Origin: Symsagittifera roscoffensis
Lineage: Eukaryota > Xenacoelomorpha > Acoela > Convolutidae
NCBI RefSeq assembly: GCF_963678635.1
Contig: NC_087062.1
Coordinates: 57,614,129-57,678,128, forward strand
DNA: 64,000 bases
Direction: 5' to 3'
Both the position numbers and the translations under genes were made by a program. A model generated the notes under the pieces. It had not been told where the DNA came from. It saw only the letters and a program-made list of their open reading frames with translations, and did not search any database. Below are positions 49,261-61,359 of this stretch, in pieces. How positions within the stretch are numbered: the first letter of the stretch is position 1; every line of letters starts with the position of its first letter.

Positions 49261-51233
49261 AAAACGTTCAAGACATAAATTTTTCCGCTCTCTTTGTTTT
49301 TCGGTTCTTTTTTGCTCCCTGTTGAGAATTACAGCCATCCTTATTAAAAGATGCGCTCGAAAACCTAATGCATCGAGCCAAAAAAATAATGACCTATTGT
49401 TAGTAGCTATAAATAGAATGCGGTGCCGATGTAAGTTTCAAATAGAATGTATCGGAAGTAACATAGTTTATGTAGCACTATTGTTGTTGAAGGAATTTTT
49501 TACTCTCAATTTTTATTACCTTTTTTTATTCAAAAGAAAAACAAATCGAAACGCCAGATAAACAGGTCTGAGATAACACTTTTTTTTTCAAAATACGCTG
49601 TGTTACATGATTGTTAATTTTAGTTTAGAAGATAAACTCTAATCAAAGTTACGAAAATCAGTTATAATTTCTCAATAAACTACAAGTCCTTTGTGATAAG
49701 TTTCATTAATAGCTTCTGTCGTCTGTTTTTTGTGCTGACTTTAAGCTTAGGTCTGCGTTCAAACAGTCAAAAGAGCACTGCGAAATGATTGCAAAATTCA
49801 GAGACGTTCCTTTTTAAATAACTTCAAGCCCACAATTTCAAATCAAATTTCTGTCAACAACAATTTACCATGCAATTTTCAGAGAAAACTCTTATAACGC
49901 CAACAAAAAAGCAAACGTGAAATGCAACAAAAAAGCAAACACAAATCTTTTACGTTAGTTTTTATATTAGTTTTTTGTTCAAATTTATTGCAAAAATTTA
50001 ATATTTTTAAATTATAGCGTCGCACATTGGTTTGATTTCTGCAGGTTCTAAAATTCTATACGCCCTAAAATTGCTAACAGGGGAAAAATGTAGACACAAA
50101 GTTTGGCCATGAGTTGTAAAAAGTTTTTTTCGTCATATAATCTATCTGGTGTAAGCTCAATTTATAAGTTCGAGCTTTTTCCGTGATATTTTGTGATGAT
50201 AATTAAACTGGCCGACTTTAAAAAAGTCAGGCATATGGTAATTCATGGTTGTAGCAAAAATATGTTTTTCATCATAAAATTTTTAAATACTTTTCCATTT
50301 TTCGTCTGGCTTAAACCTAATTGATGAACAAAAAATGATGTGATCCGACAAAACTTGAAATGATGTTTCACAAAAAATTATATACAATATATACATGTTA
50401 TCCATAACCCATATATACTCAATCCATTTTAACGAAAAACAAACTTAAATTGGCAAGTTTTAATTAAAAATTATTCATAATGACCTGAAGTTTATAATTT
50501 ATGCCTACCCATCTGATGTTTCCTGACGTTCTATGCCTATTTGTTTAGTGAAGTATAAAAAACTATAAGGCGAAGATCACATGTATCGATACTGAAGAAG
50601 TCTCAGAATTTCTGGTTAAAAATTAGACTAATTTTAAAGATATAAGTGAAAACTTGAGCTAATGCTCAATACGCAACATAACATAATTGACTCGATGAAT
50701 TAACGGGACGTCTATGAAAAATCGCAAAAACATCTGCTGTTTGCACTGAAAACAATATGGCTTCTGATGAAGTCTACAAATGTTTTATTTGCCTTTAAAA
50801 CCATTTTTTGGGTAACCAGAGTCTACGCACGTTTTCAACGAAACTTTGCATTGCGACAAAAATTTTGTTAGCGAGTTTTCTTTTGAGCAAAAAGAAACAG
50901 TTAAACCAATCGCTATTTTAGTTCAGTTGACATGTTCTTACTAAGTCTACAACATTGATATTATTCAACTATTGATCTAATCTAATATATAGGGGGCTGA
51001 AAAACATAACCAGTACAAAACATGCTGGAAGTCGTGGCTCAATTCTTTCTACCAAAAAAAAAAATTGAAACTTCTTGTTAAAAAATGCTGCTAATTGAAA
51101 TCAGTAATAAACTGAAGTTTTGCTGTAAATTTTTCACATTTCTTTAGTTTTTGAATGACTCTGCTTCTTTGAATCATCCGTTTTCAAAAAGAGCTCTTTG
51201 TTAGAAACTTTTAATTTTTTAACAAACGCAAGG
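49261..51233. other. Single-copy AT-rich sequence right of array B
   Basis: No gene recognised. A 108-codon frame at 49235-49561 begins inside array B and crosses its edge; its sequence is basic and low in complexity, so I do not call it. CAACAAAAAAGCAAAC occurs twice near 49905-49940. Confidence 0.5.
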
Positions 51234-51242
51234 CGCACAGAC

Positions 51243-51592
51243 AATTCGGCCAAATACAATTCAGCCAATTTGAAATTCAGCCAAAAATATACAGACAATT
51301 CAGCCTGAGGCAATTCAGCCAGTTTTACAAAAAACTAGATTCGAAAAAAATCAGAATTGGAGCTAATTCTCTGTTTAAGGTCGCCGGTGGGCGCGCTATG
51401 CGCGCGTCGCCGCTTCGCAGCAATAACCGGCTCTAAGCTTCGTATAGAGTCCTACCCTCTGTAGGCAAGCTTGCAACACGTTGGCGCGACTGCGGCGATC
51501 ACTAGTATTGGCTGAATTGTCTGCATACTTCTGGCTGAATTGTCTGAATTTCAAATCGGCTGAATTGTCTTTGGCCGAATTGTCTGGACGCG
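51243..51592. mobile_element. 350-bp Mutator-like MITE with 9-bp target duplication
   Basis: Flanked on both sides by AAACGCAAG (51234-51242 and 51593-51601), a perfect 9-bp duplication typical of MULE elements. Ends are inverted: GCGCACAGACAATTCGGCC on the left, GGCCGAATTGTCTGGACGCG on the right. Each side carries four to five ACAATTCAGCC units facing inward; the middle (51375-51500) is GC-rich with a GCGCGC-TAT-GCGCGC hairpin. A 114-codon minus-strand frame overlapping it is a by-product of the repeats. No transposase. Confidence 0.82.
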
Positions 51593-51601
51593 AAACGCAA
51601 G

Positions 51602-53422
51602 TCTCTCTTTTTTTTTCGTTTACTCTGTTATGGAAGATTACTTTTGGCATAGAGTAGTTTTTTAAATGGTGCAGCTCTAATATTTCAAAGAAATCATGAA
51701 AAAAATGATAACAAAAATAACAAATTACATCCAAACACATGCGTTTCCATTTTTAGGCTGAAATAAGTGATTCTAAACGGATTGTTAAGTTTTTTGATAA
51801 CTATAATTGATTATAATTATTAAACTGAGGTGTTTGAGAAATTTCTAATCAATTATAGTCGTGATATTATCCAAAAGCTTATAAACTCCTTTATAAGTGA
51901 TTATAACTCACACAAAAAAGTCTTTAATACAATTATAATTAGTTATAGTCTCCTATTTTGCCGAAATTTTGTCACACAAAAGTATATTATTTAGTTTTTG
52001 GTCTCAAACATGACTTCTAAAAGGGAGATGTCTTGCACACTTTGGTTCATCTGAACACAACACACCTTTTATAGAGAAACCTTCAGGTTAGACAAAAGGC
52101 TTCCGCATTAGGGTGAAAAAACTCTTCCAAACAAATCTTAAAACTTGAACAAGGTGCTGATAATTTGGTGTTTAAAAAATTGAAAACTCGCATTATGAAA
52201 CAAATCTTATCGAGATGAAATGGAAAAACAAAAACGTTATGAGTTTGAATTGATTTGAAAATTGTTTAAACGATTTTCCCAACTTCCAAAAAATCCAATA
52301 TCTATGAATAAATTATAAGCAATTCAGAAGCAAAATCAAATACAAAATGTGCATGCGGTTATAAGTTATTGAAAAACTTTTTTGCATACCGAATACATAA
52401 AAAATTGGGATCAAAATAATTGACTGTAGTTGATTGTAATTGTGTCGAAAAAAAGGTGGAATTTTAATAGATTTTACTCAAATAAAATGATTTTATAATT
52501 GCTTATAATTTGTACTGAAAGAGATAGATTTTATTCAATTATCAATTGATTATATTTTTTTTCTCAGTTTTATCAAAAATGGTACTAATTTATAATATAC
52601 TTATTTATTAACGCTTGAAAATTGATATGGGAAGTTAAGCTAATTTTTATATTGGTTCAAAAGTAATTTAATTCTGAGACTTGATCTGAAATATTTCGGT
52701 AGCGTATTGATTAGGAATACGAGTTTGATTTTCAACTCTCCTATGTAGTTTGATGCATGCAATTTATCTTGTTAAAAATGTATTAGATGGCTTGTCTATC
52801 ATTTTTTGAATAGATGCAGGAATCTAGATGAGAACGAATTGATCCCTTGACTTAATCCGAGAATACTGTGATCTTTAAAAAGCGCTTGCTGCTTCTCATT
52901 AAGATCGTAAACTACCTAATTTTTACTAATTGCTGCAGCTTAGATAGTGCACCCGTAACGCAATGCTACCCGGCTCTGTTAGCTAATAGCAAAGAGTAAA
53001 AAGCTGAATATCCTGTGAAATAAGAAAATAAAAAAAATTTAAACTTTTTCAAAAAAGAGGATAATTTAGAAGCAAAATAAACTATAAGAGATTAACTAAA
53101 TATCCATTTATAGTTTTCAGTGAAAAAATAAATTTTTGAAATTTTTTTTTCAATGCAACTCAAAAACCCAAAAAGAAACTTTTTGAAAGCATGAAATAGC
53201 TGAGATAAAAAAAGGCAAAACAGAATGCAGAAAAAACAAAACTTCTCTTATCCTGCAACAATGAAACCATTTCATGTCAAAACTCATCTGAGATTGTCAT
53301 TGGATGTTTAAGGATTAAACAAAATTGTCACAAATGAACTGAGGTTGTCAGTGGAGGTTTAAGGATGAACGATTTTTTCTCAGTACTGGTCTGAAAATGT
53401 CTTCATTTTTGTAAATATAAAA
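51602..53422. other. AT-rich region with dense ATTATAATC-type palindromic motifs
   Basis: Many variants of GATTATAATC / AATTATAATCAATT, for example near 51800-51830, 51930-51955 and 52488-52556. A diverged tandem pair of about 60 bp containing TGTCAGTGGAGGTTTAAGGAT lies at 53283-53372. No gene seen. Confidence 0.5.
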
Positions 53423-53812
53423 CAGAGGCGGATCTAGGATTTTCTCGAGGGGGGCGGATTTTCAAAAAATTTTCGAAATTTTTGTCGACCAAATTGATTT
53501 TTCGAGCTCTCCCAAAGCACTGTTTTGTCCCTATTTTGGCCAAAATTTCTGTGGGCCGCAAGCAAATTTTAGAAAAACTGCCCAAAAAAGGGGTTTTTAG
53601 GCTTTTTTTGGAAAACGTTAACCACAAAATTGCGTTTTTTCGGCTCGCGCTTCCACCTAAAAATTTGTATGCATTGGCGCCAAAGGCGCCTTTAGAAAAA
53701 TTTTAGGGTCAGTCAGCCAAAAATGGCTATCTCAAAATAGTACAGAAGGGGCCCTTTGGTTCGGCAGGGGTTCGAATCCCTAAGTGGGGGCGTTCGATAG
53801 CCCCCCTCCCAG
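53423..53812 (+). mobile_element. hAT-like MITE, plus orientation, right end degraded
   Basis: Starts CAGAGGCGGATCTAGG, a typical hAT-type terminus, then CTCGAGGGGGGCGGAT. It aligns with the reverse complement of 56032-56453 throughout (GAGCTCTCCCAAAGCA, GGCTCGCGCTTCCACCTAAAAATTT, GGGCCCTTTGG, CGGCAGG). The right terminus is not recognisable beyond GCCCCCCTCCC and no matching 8-bp duplication is visible. Overlapping 74-codon frames on both strands are not genes. Confidence 0.7.
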
Positions 53813-56023
53813 TTGAATAAAATCCCAGTTGAATGAAAACAACAACAACTCGTTTATTGAAAAAAGGAAGACCAATTTCTCGCCAATTAATTATTGGTTT
53901 TCAATTTAAGTTCATGACAGGAACACATTTTGAGAAACATTTATCGGTAAAATGTGGGGGTTTTTTAACGGTTACAATGTTTCAAGCAAAAAAACTCAAA
54001 ACTTGATCCGCCTGCAGATGCTTTGTAAGAACTTATTTAATACGGAAACACGAGTATGCTAGCTGATTGCACGCTCAAACATCTTTCTAGAAATTTAGAT
54101 AAAGCTGATCAGGAAACACTTCTCATATCTGAGCAATGAAGACTATAAGAAAATCATAGACAAAAACTTGAGAGTTTTTTTTATACAACAGAGAAGCGTT
54201 AACGTGGATTTCTTCAGGGGTTATTTTGGGACTTATACAGTTTTTTGTATATATGATTTGATTTTCCGCAAACTGCCGAGCACAGAGAAGGTGTTACATA
54301 AGCCGATGACACTAATTGTTTTGGAACTTTTACTGAAACTAGTGCGAACTCAATGATAATGAAGTTACTGGAATATCTCAATTGATGGAATGTTCCAAAT
54401 GCTACTGGAACAGGTGAATATTAATAAATATTCAAGAAATGCAGGCATAACGCGAATCATGATCATAAATAGCATGAACTATTATCATAATTTTACTTTC
54501 TTAGTTTACATTCATAGAACAATTTTCATAGTTTTACATTCAAATATATATTCACTTGCTTTAAATAAAAGCACTGATAATTGACTAGAGTTAAGTTTTA
54601 ATGGAAAATAAGCAATCAATAGTTTGAGATTTTTTCAATCACGATAAGTTTTTCATGATTCTCTGTCCCAATTTGATAATAGAAGCGGTGTGTTCAAGCA
54701 ATATATCAATACGGTACTTAAGTTTGCGAAATTGCCAAAAAAATTGCATCGTGAAAACTGCATTATAGCTACAATTTTGAATAGGTGTGTGTTTTGTTCA
54801 AAAAAGACACCAAAAATTATCACAAGTGTTTGTTCAATAAATGAAAAAAGTCGAGAATATGGACACTACCCGCACTCAGTAAAAAGAGAAAATAAACTAT
54901 TATATTACAACTGTAATCGTACTTTTAGAAAAATTATAATTAATTATAAGCGCCAAGTTTAGATGTTTATACGAATTATAATCCATTATAATGATAACAT
55001 TTTTGGTGACATTTTAAAAAATTATAATCAATTATAATTGATCATATTTTTTCCGAAAATCTCTTATAATCTTTTATAATCTATTAAAATAGCTTATAAT
55101 CCTTTTTTCTATCAAATTTTCACCTCATAATAAAATCATAAATAATGAATTATAAGTTAGCTAATCTGCATAAAAACACAGTAAATACCAAATTTAATTT
55201 AAGTTTAGGCTATAATGTAAGTAAAAAATTACAGTTTCGCTTAGTTCATCAGTTCCCCTTATCCGTGCACCTGCAGGTGACAGTTGGGTGCAGGTAGGAT
55301 CAACCTTCAGGTGACAGGTGGGTGCAGGTAGGATGCACCTTCAGGTGACTGGTGGGTGTAGGTAGGATGCACCTTCAGGTGAAAGGTGGGTGTAGGTAGA
55401 CAGACCTTGGACCGATGCTGACTCAAACTAGTTAAAAATAACGACAAGACTTTTATTATCATGATTCTGCATTTTGAAGCATTTTTTGAGGTCGCACTAG
55501 TTGAAAGTTTCATTTTCAAAAAATTTTTTAAAAAAATCCATTTGAGAAAAACAAGAAAAAAAAAATTGATACCAACTAAACTTACATAGCCCACATTAAA
55601 TCAGAACAAAATGAAACTATGACGTTTTTTGAAAAATAATAGATTATAATCGATTAAAATGGATTATAAACGAGTAAAATGGATTATAATTCAAAAAAGT
55701 TAGAGACAACTTTTCGAAAAAATATCGATTATAATCAATTCAAATATATATTTTTTTGGTTTCGAAGTATAGTAGCTTTATAATTCAGTTTAAGTTAAAT
55801 ATAATCAATTTTTCTTGAAATTTATAATAGACTGACAACAAAAATCCCTTTTATTCTATTAATTTCTCTCTTTTAACTGAGTGCGGGTAAGTGAACAAAA
55901 CCTATTTAAAATCAAAAATTAATACGTCCCGTTGCTCGCGAAACCAAATTTTTCAAAAATGTAACAAACCTAATTCCTGGGCCTATTTTATGCAACCTTT
56001 TTCTCCAAATAAATTTTTTTACT
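53813..56023. other. AT-rich region between the two hAT-like MITEs
   Basis: Holds dense ATTATAATC-type motifs (54930-55100, 55630-55770) and the 34-bp minisatellite at 55262-55400. Frames at 54168-54962 are short, AT-biased and unrecognised. Confidence 0.5.
55262..55405 (+). repeat. 34-bp minisatellite, about 4 copies
   Basis: The TTCAGGTGACAGGTGGGTGCAGG unit recurs at 55272, 55306, 55340 and 55374 (period 34). CACCTTCAGGTG within the unit is an imperfect palindrome containing the E-box CAGGTG/CACCTG. The C-terminal half of a 95-codon minus-strand frame is simply this repeat. Confidence 0.85.
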
Positions 56024-56031
56024 GGTATCAT

Positions 56032-56453
56032 CAGGTGCGGACTTAGGGGGGGGATGTTGCGAACGCTCCCTTCCTTTCAGTGATTAGACCACCTGCCGAC
56101 CCAACGGCTCCCCCCTTTGTACTATTTTGAAATATCCTTTTTTGGCTGGCGGAGCCTAAATTTTTCTAAAGGCCGCTTTGGCGGCAATGTAAACAAATTT
56201 TCAGGTGGAAGCGCGCGCCGAAAAAACGCGATTTTTTGGTCAAAATTTTTAGGAAAAAAAGCCTAAAAACGCTTTTTTTCTTGTTTTTTTTTCAAAATTT
56301 TGCCTGCGGCGCAGAAATTTGTCTAAAACGGGGTCTTTTTAATGCTTTGGCAGAGCTCGGAAAATCAAATTGCTCAATCAAATTTTTGAATTTTTTTTTG
56401 AAAATAAATCCGCCCCCCCCCCCCCCCTCGAGAATATCTTAGATCCGCCTCTG
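56032..56453 (-). mobile_element. hAT-like MITE, minus orientation, complete, with 8-bp target duplication
   Basis: 422 bp bounded by CAGGTGCGGACTTAGG on the left and CCTAAGATC-type complement ending GATCCGCCTCTG on the right, an imperfect 16-bp inverted repeat. Perfect 8-bp target duplication GGTATCAT at 56024-56031 and 56454-56461, diagnostic of hAT. Contains a run of 15-16 C near 56412-56427. No transposase. Confidence 0.88.
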
Positions 56454-56461
56454 GGTATCAT

Positions 56462-58179
56462 GAACTGTTTTTAAATGACCTGAGCAGTCTTTAGTTATTT
56501 TAGCCTAAAAACAAAGAAACAGTTATTTGATTAATTATTCTGGTAAAAAATCACCAAGGAGTTTTTAGTTGTAGTAACTTGAAAATAGAAGAACTCGGTT
56601 TCAACAAAAAACATTAACAATAATACGAAGTTTTCTCCAAAAATGTTTCTCTATAATTATTCACCAATTTTTTCTAAGATGCAATTAAACTACTCTTTTT
56701 GGAAAACAAAGTTCCAAAAGTTTTTCCGGAATTTTTTGTGCTCTTTTCTGGATAGTTAGTAAATAGGTTTGTTGCTTTCAATAGAAAATTTTTAGAGGCG
56801 CACTAGCAGTTTGAAGTACATTTGCGATGGCGAATGTTGTTGGTCCTTCGATGATAAATTTCAGCAAGTTTGGATTTTGTACGACTCTAAAATATATATT
56901 TTTGTTAGATGTTTCAGAGGGAAACGTTTTTTCACCAGTTCTCTCTCCAAGTGAAAAATTAATTACAGAGACAAATTCAAATGCCGTTGATTATTTGCCT
57001 CGATAATATGGTAAACATAATCAAATTTAGCTGCCTATAAAGAGAGTTATTGAACTAAAGACACCTTTGACGCAACTTCAGAATGCTGGCAATTGTTTGA
57101 ATGGTTTTTTCTTTTTTGTGCGTCTTTCCTCTTTTACGTCATTTTTTATTCATGAGAACTAATTAAAGTCCTCGCGTTTAAAATTTGCTATTTTCTCATA
57201 ATTGGCTAATTTTTTTTAAATTTTTGCTTTTCAGCAACTATTTCTCGAGGGTAATGCGCTCTTATTTGTCGAGTTTTGTCCATTGGTGATATTGATGGCG
57301 CTGTGTGACGTAAACAGTCGATAAGAGAACATTAAAAAAAATACGATTGGGCAGAAAAAGTCTTTACCTTAGCAAGAAAGTGTGCTACTTTGTGTTTTTA
57401 TTATCAAGTAGTAAACTGCACTTAGCTTCAAATTAGTAGAAGTGCACTCTCAAACTAAAAAGTGTTTCGCTTAAAATACGAACAAAGTAAACATTTTTCA
57501 ATGGACTTTTTCACACATTCATTAAACCTTTGGGCTCCTCCTCCCTCGTACTTTTTACACCATTTTGTTTAGCTGGAGAAAAATTTCTCTCGTTCTTTCC
57601 GTTTGATACTTTTCCTTATTGTTCTCTTTTCCTGCATTTTTAATGTAGTTTGTCCTACTGTTTTTTTAATCATTAGTCACCACAAGATTATCAATCTTTC
57701 TGAATTTTATCTCTTCTTTTTTGATGTTTGAAAAACGAGCCAAACCAGGTCGACATCAGAGCTGCCTGCGATTGTAACATATAGCGTCTTCTAAGTTCAA
57801 TTCATCCACTTATTCTTTCAATCAGAAAATGCTTATTGAAAGTGTTTTAAATAATCGCAAATGTGCAGCCAGAAAAAATAGAACCCCGCTAATTCTGCTA
57901 AGCTTTAACTCCTCTGAGAAGTCTGACTGAAATTGAAACTCCAGATTTTTTTGAACTTATTTTCAGAGCCTCAGATCAATTTAAAAACAAAACATTTAAT
58001 GAAAAATTCCTATGCTGTCAAACTGGATTTATTCTTGAGACTACCTTTACCTAAACGATTGAGGACCGTTAACGTTTCAATCAGTGAGCTTTTGTGCTTA
58101 TTTATCAAAAGGACTCATTTCTTACAACCAAGTTGTATAAGGTGTCTGCTGCAATCAGCATCTGGATAGAGGTGCATCG
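56462..58179. other. Upstream region of the KCNQ exon
   Basis: AT-rich with no other recognised coding sequence. A 78-codon frame (57933-58169) ends 10 bp before the KCNQ ATG in a different frame and is unrecognised. Pyrimidine-rich stretches occur near 57530-57730. If the KCNQ exon is the first coding exon, its promoter and 5' UTR should lie here; no clear TATA box or GC-rich promoter is visible. Confidence 0.4.
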
Positions 58180-58337
58180 ATGGACATGGAGCTGAACTTG
58201 ATGGGCCGGCGGGTGCGGGAGGGCTATGTAAAGAGACAGTCCAAGTACAACACGAGATACAGGACCCTCCAGAACTCAATTTACGCTTTCCTCGAGAGAC
58301 CTCAGGGCTTCATGTCGCTCACCTACCACGTCACTGT
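58180..58337 (+). CDS. KCNQ: KCNQ (Kv7) voltage-gated potassium channel, N-terminal coding exon
   Basis: Encodes 52 residues plus two bases. The stretch YRTLQNSIYAFLERPQG followed by TYHVTV matches the KCNQ cytoplasmic segment just before and into S1 (human forms read Y-R-x-L-Q-N-x-x-Y-x-x-L-E-R-P-x-G-x-x-x-x-Y-H). LMGRRV upstream resembles the LLGKPL region of invertebrate members. A consensus donor GTAAGT begins at 58338, splitting a codon after its second base; vertebrate KCNQ1 and KCNQ2 first introns are also phase 2 at this point. KCNQ channels are tetrameric plasma-membrane K+ channels carrying M-type or IKs-type currents. The ATG at 58180 is taken as start because an in-frame TAA lies about 36-38 bp upstream; an acceptor at CAATCAG (about 58157) is an alternative that would make this an internal exon. 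It is clearly more GC-rich than its surroundings. Voltage sensor, pore and later exons lie beyond the window. Confidence 0.88.
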
Positions 58338-61300
58338 GTAAGTCAATAGATTTGCTCGCTAGACCGGGTTATTAGTTAAACAAAACATTGCCTATTTTCT
58401 GCAGCCTGAAGTTAACATATTATGATAAGTATTTAAAAGCTCGACCTTTTCCCCTTTTTTCCGCCTTTCTCCATTCTTGCTGAAACTTCATTTTGAACAA
58501 CTTTTTGAATACCAATTATCCTGAATGTGAATGTTAACGGTGAAAATTAACGGCAAAAATTTGTGAAAAATCTCCTTTTGTAGCTCCTTTTTTTAAACTT
58601 TTGAGAAACATCTATTTTTCTGAGGTTTAACCATCTATTTTACAAGATGTCTGTCTGGGCTACAAGTTTCTCGTGTATTAGAAACCCAACAAAATCTTCT
58701 AAATTGGATAGCCTTGTTATATACATCATCTATCCTATTTTTTTGAGTTTTTTGTATTTTCTATCTGACATTAGAAATAAACAATTTGTATGGAAATTTT
58801 AAAATAGTTAACTGCTCAACCAATACATTATCTTTCTTTAAATTTAACTGAGCTAGGTCTTCGGATCTCTTAGCAGACCGAGTTTTCAGAAGACTCGAAT
58901 CAATATCGCTATATTCAAAGGTGGCATTGGCGAATAAAATCCAATTGCACCGCTGCACCTAAATTCAGCACGAGTGGCACTGTGCGCGTGAATCAGTTCT
59001 TTGGGTTAGTGGTACTATTCTGTTTTTGAGTTTGATAACTTTGTTGACTGATCTTGAGATAAATGTCCTTTTCAAATCCAGGACTTAGCATCTTTTCACG
59101 CCTGTGCATTAGTTATATCCGGCTATACCACATTGGGCTAAAAAACTCAATTTTATTTCTTATTGTTTTAAAAGTTTGATTTGCTAAAAGACACTTGTCT
59201 CAGAAATTAACAAACGATAATTTGCTTTATAATGCCAAAATTTTTTGTTGGAAATCAAGCATTTGGCTTAGTGGCGAACAGTTGTGTCCAGTAACCATGC
59301 GATTATTGTTTAAAACTGAGCAGGAAATTTTAATAGCTAAAACTGGCTTTGATTTTGCAAACTTTTGATCAGAAATAACTTTTTTCAAAAATCCCTCATT
59401 TTTTTTTCTAAATAATCGATTAACATTTTTGGCCACAAACTAAGATAAGAAATTATATGATTCTCGTCTAAAATGAAGAATTGGTTAAGTAAGGGTTTTG
59501 AATGGAGTCTTTTCCAGTTTTTAGAGCCGCTTGACGGAAATGATGTTTTTAAAAAAGTTTTTCAATTTTTGAACCAATTCAAAAAAGAATGAAGGGCACC
59601 AATGTTTAAAAATTTTTTGTTCATTTTTTTGAAGAACGCTGATAATTTCATGCAATGGTGAAAAACTTGAAAAACTTTGCCCTATTAATTTTTTGTATTT
59701 AAGTTCTGGTTATTTTTTTGCTTTCATTCAAAAAAAATGGCGAGGAACTCCGCTTCACCGCTATATTTTAAACGTGTTTTGATTTAAGCTGGAAATTGAA
59801 GCCACTTATGCAAAACTATTGATAAAGTTCGAGAATCCTAAAGTTGTTCCATTGCTGAAAGCCAGTGAAACTTTGCTCCATAATGTGCTCAAGCATCTAC
59901 TGAATATTTTTTGCACTCCACCATTGAGGAAATAAAATAAGTGTCATTTGCCTCTGCTTCAAAAGCACGCTAGCTTTACTGTTCCACTCGCATCCAGTTT
60001 TAAGCGTTAATAATCAATTGAATTATGATTTTTGTGCCAGTCTTGGTAAATTTGAGAAAAAATTAATTTAAAAAAATTTTTAATCGATTAAAATCTCTGT
60101 TTAAAATCAAATTTTTAATCAGTTAAGATATGTTGTATTGTAACCGATAATAATTGATGATTATTTCATCTATTTTTTAATACAAATATAATCTATTATA
60201 ATTTATTATTAACAATTTTTTTATCCCAACTTCTAATTCATAGGTTGCGCAGAAAACCCATAAAAATCGAATATCAATGAAATTCCTTTTTGCCTGCCCA
60301 TTTTGTATTTCACCTTGAATCTGAACTGCTTATATTTTATGCTTTTTGTAGACATTGGCTCATATGAAAAATGAGAAATTTGTTTTATAAGCTTTCAAAT
60401 CACTTCAAATTTATAAAGTTTTTTTTCATCACTTTTTCCTCTTAGAGTTGTTCCATGATACGTATTTGAAATTTTTAATCACCAAAAAATTAGCACTTTG
60501 CTTTAAATTCATGATTTTTTGGCAAATTTAAATTTCCCGTACCGCGGGAAACTTTCGATTATTATAAAAGAAAATTTTTGAAACTTCTGTTTCGTGGTTA
60601 AGCTCTGTGCTCAGATAAACTTCAGTGTGACGAAGCATCTCATTTTTAGAGTTTTTGTTCTTTACAGATAAAAATTATACCACCATAGTATATGAATGAA
60701 ACAAATTATCATTTGCTGGGACAAAATTTTGACAAAAAATAGATTATAATCTATTATAATTGATAATAATTGATTCAAAGAGTTTTTTGTATGATTTAAA
60801 ATCAATTATAATTAATTATTACAGATTATGAACTCGTAGAAAATATTGCGATTACAATAGATCCCCAATCCTTTAAACATCTAATTCTGGTAATCATTTG
60901 TAATTGTCAAAAACTCATTATAATAATCCGTTATAATCAATTACTTACGCCTAAATTTGGATGGGGTAAAACTGCAGCCTCATCCGCGCACCTAGCTGAT
61001 CATAATCAATTACATTGTCATTTTGTGTCTGTATCTATAAAAGTACAAAAGATCAGACTGTAATCCATCAAAACTAGATTTTATCTCAAAAATTTTATTG
61101 TCAATAGGGTCCATTGCAATCGATTATAATCGGTTTTAATGGATTTTCTGAGAGGTTTTCGATAAAATTTACATTTCATTTCAACTTTAACTCATTTTTT
61201 GGTCATGCAGTTGTTACGTCTTAAGTTTCAAAAACTCTTAAATTTCACGTTTATTTTTTAGATAGATTTTATATAGACTAAATAATTTTTACTTTTCAAA

Positions 61301-61359
61301 CTCTCAATTTATGGCAGTATAACGTTTTATTTTCTTCTCCAATAAGGCCATTCGTCAAC

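Noticed and set aside
49235-49561. 108-codon frame, the second longest in the window
   Set aside because: It starts inside array B and crosses its edge, is basic and compositionally biased, and matches nothing I know.
51396-51740. 114-codon minus-strand frame, the longest in the window
   Set aside because: Its C-terminal half is the repeat structure of the MULE-type MITE and its N-terminal half is AT-rich flank; no domain.
53765-53785. Perfect tRNA T-arm/B-box-like GGGGTTCGAATCCC
   Set aside because: It lies inside the hAT-like MITE, has no A box or tRNA fold around it, and the matching site in the other family copies is not conserved.
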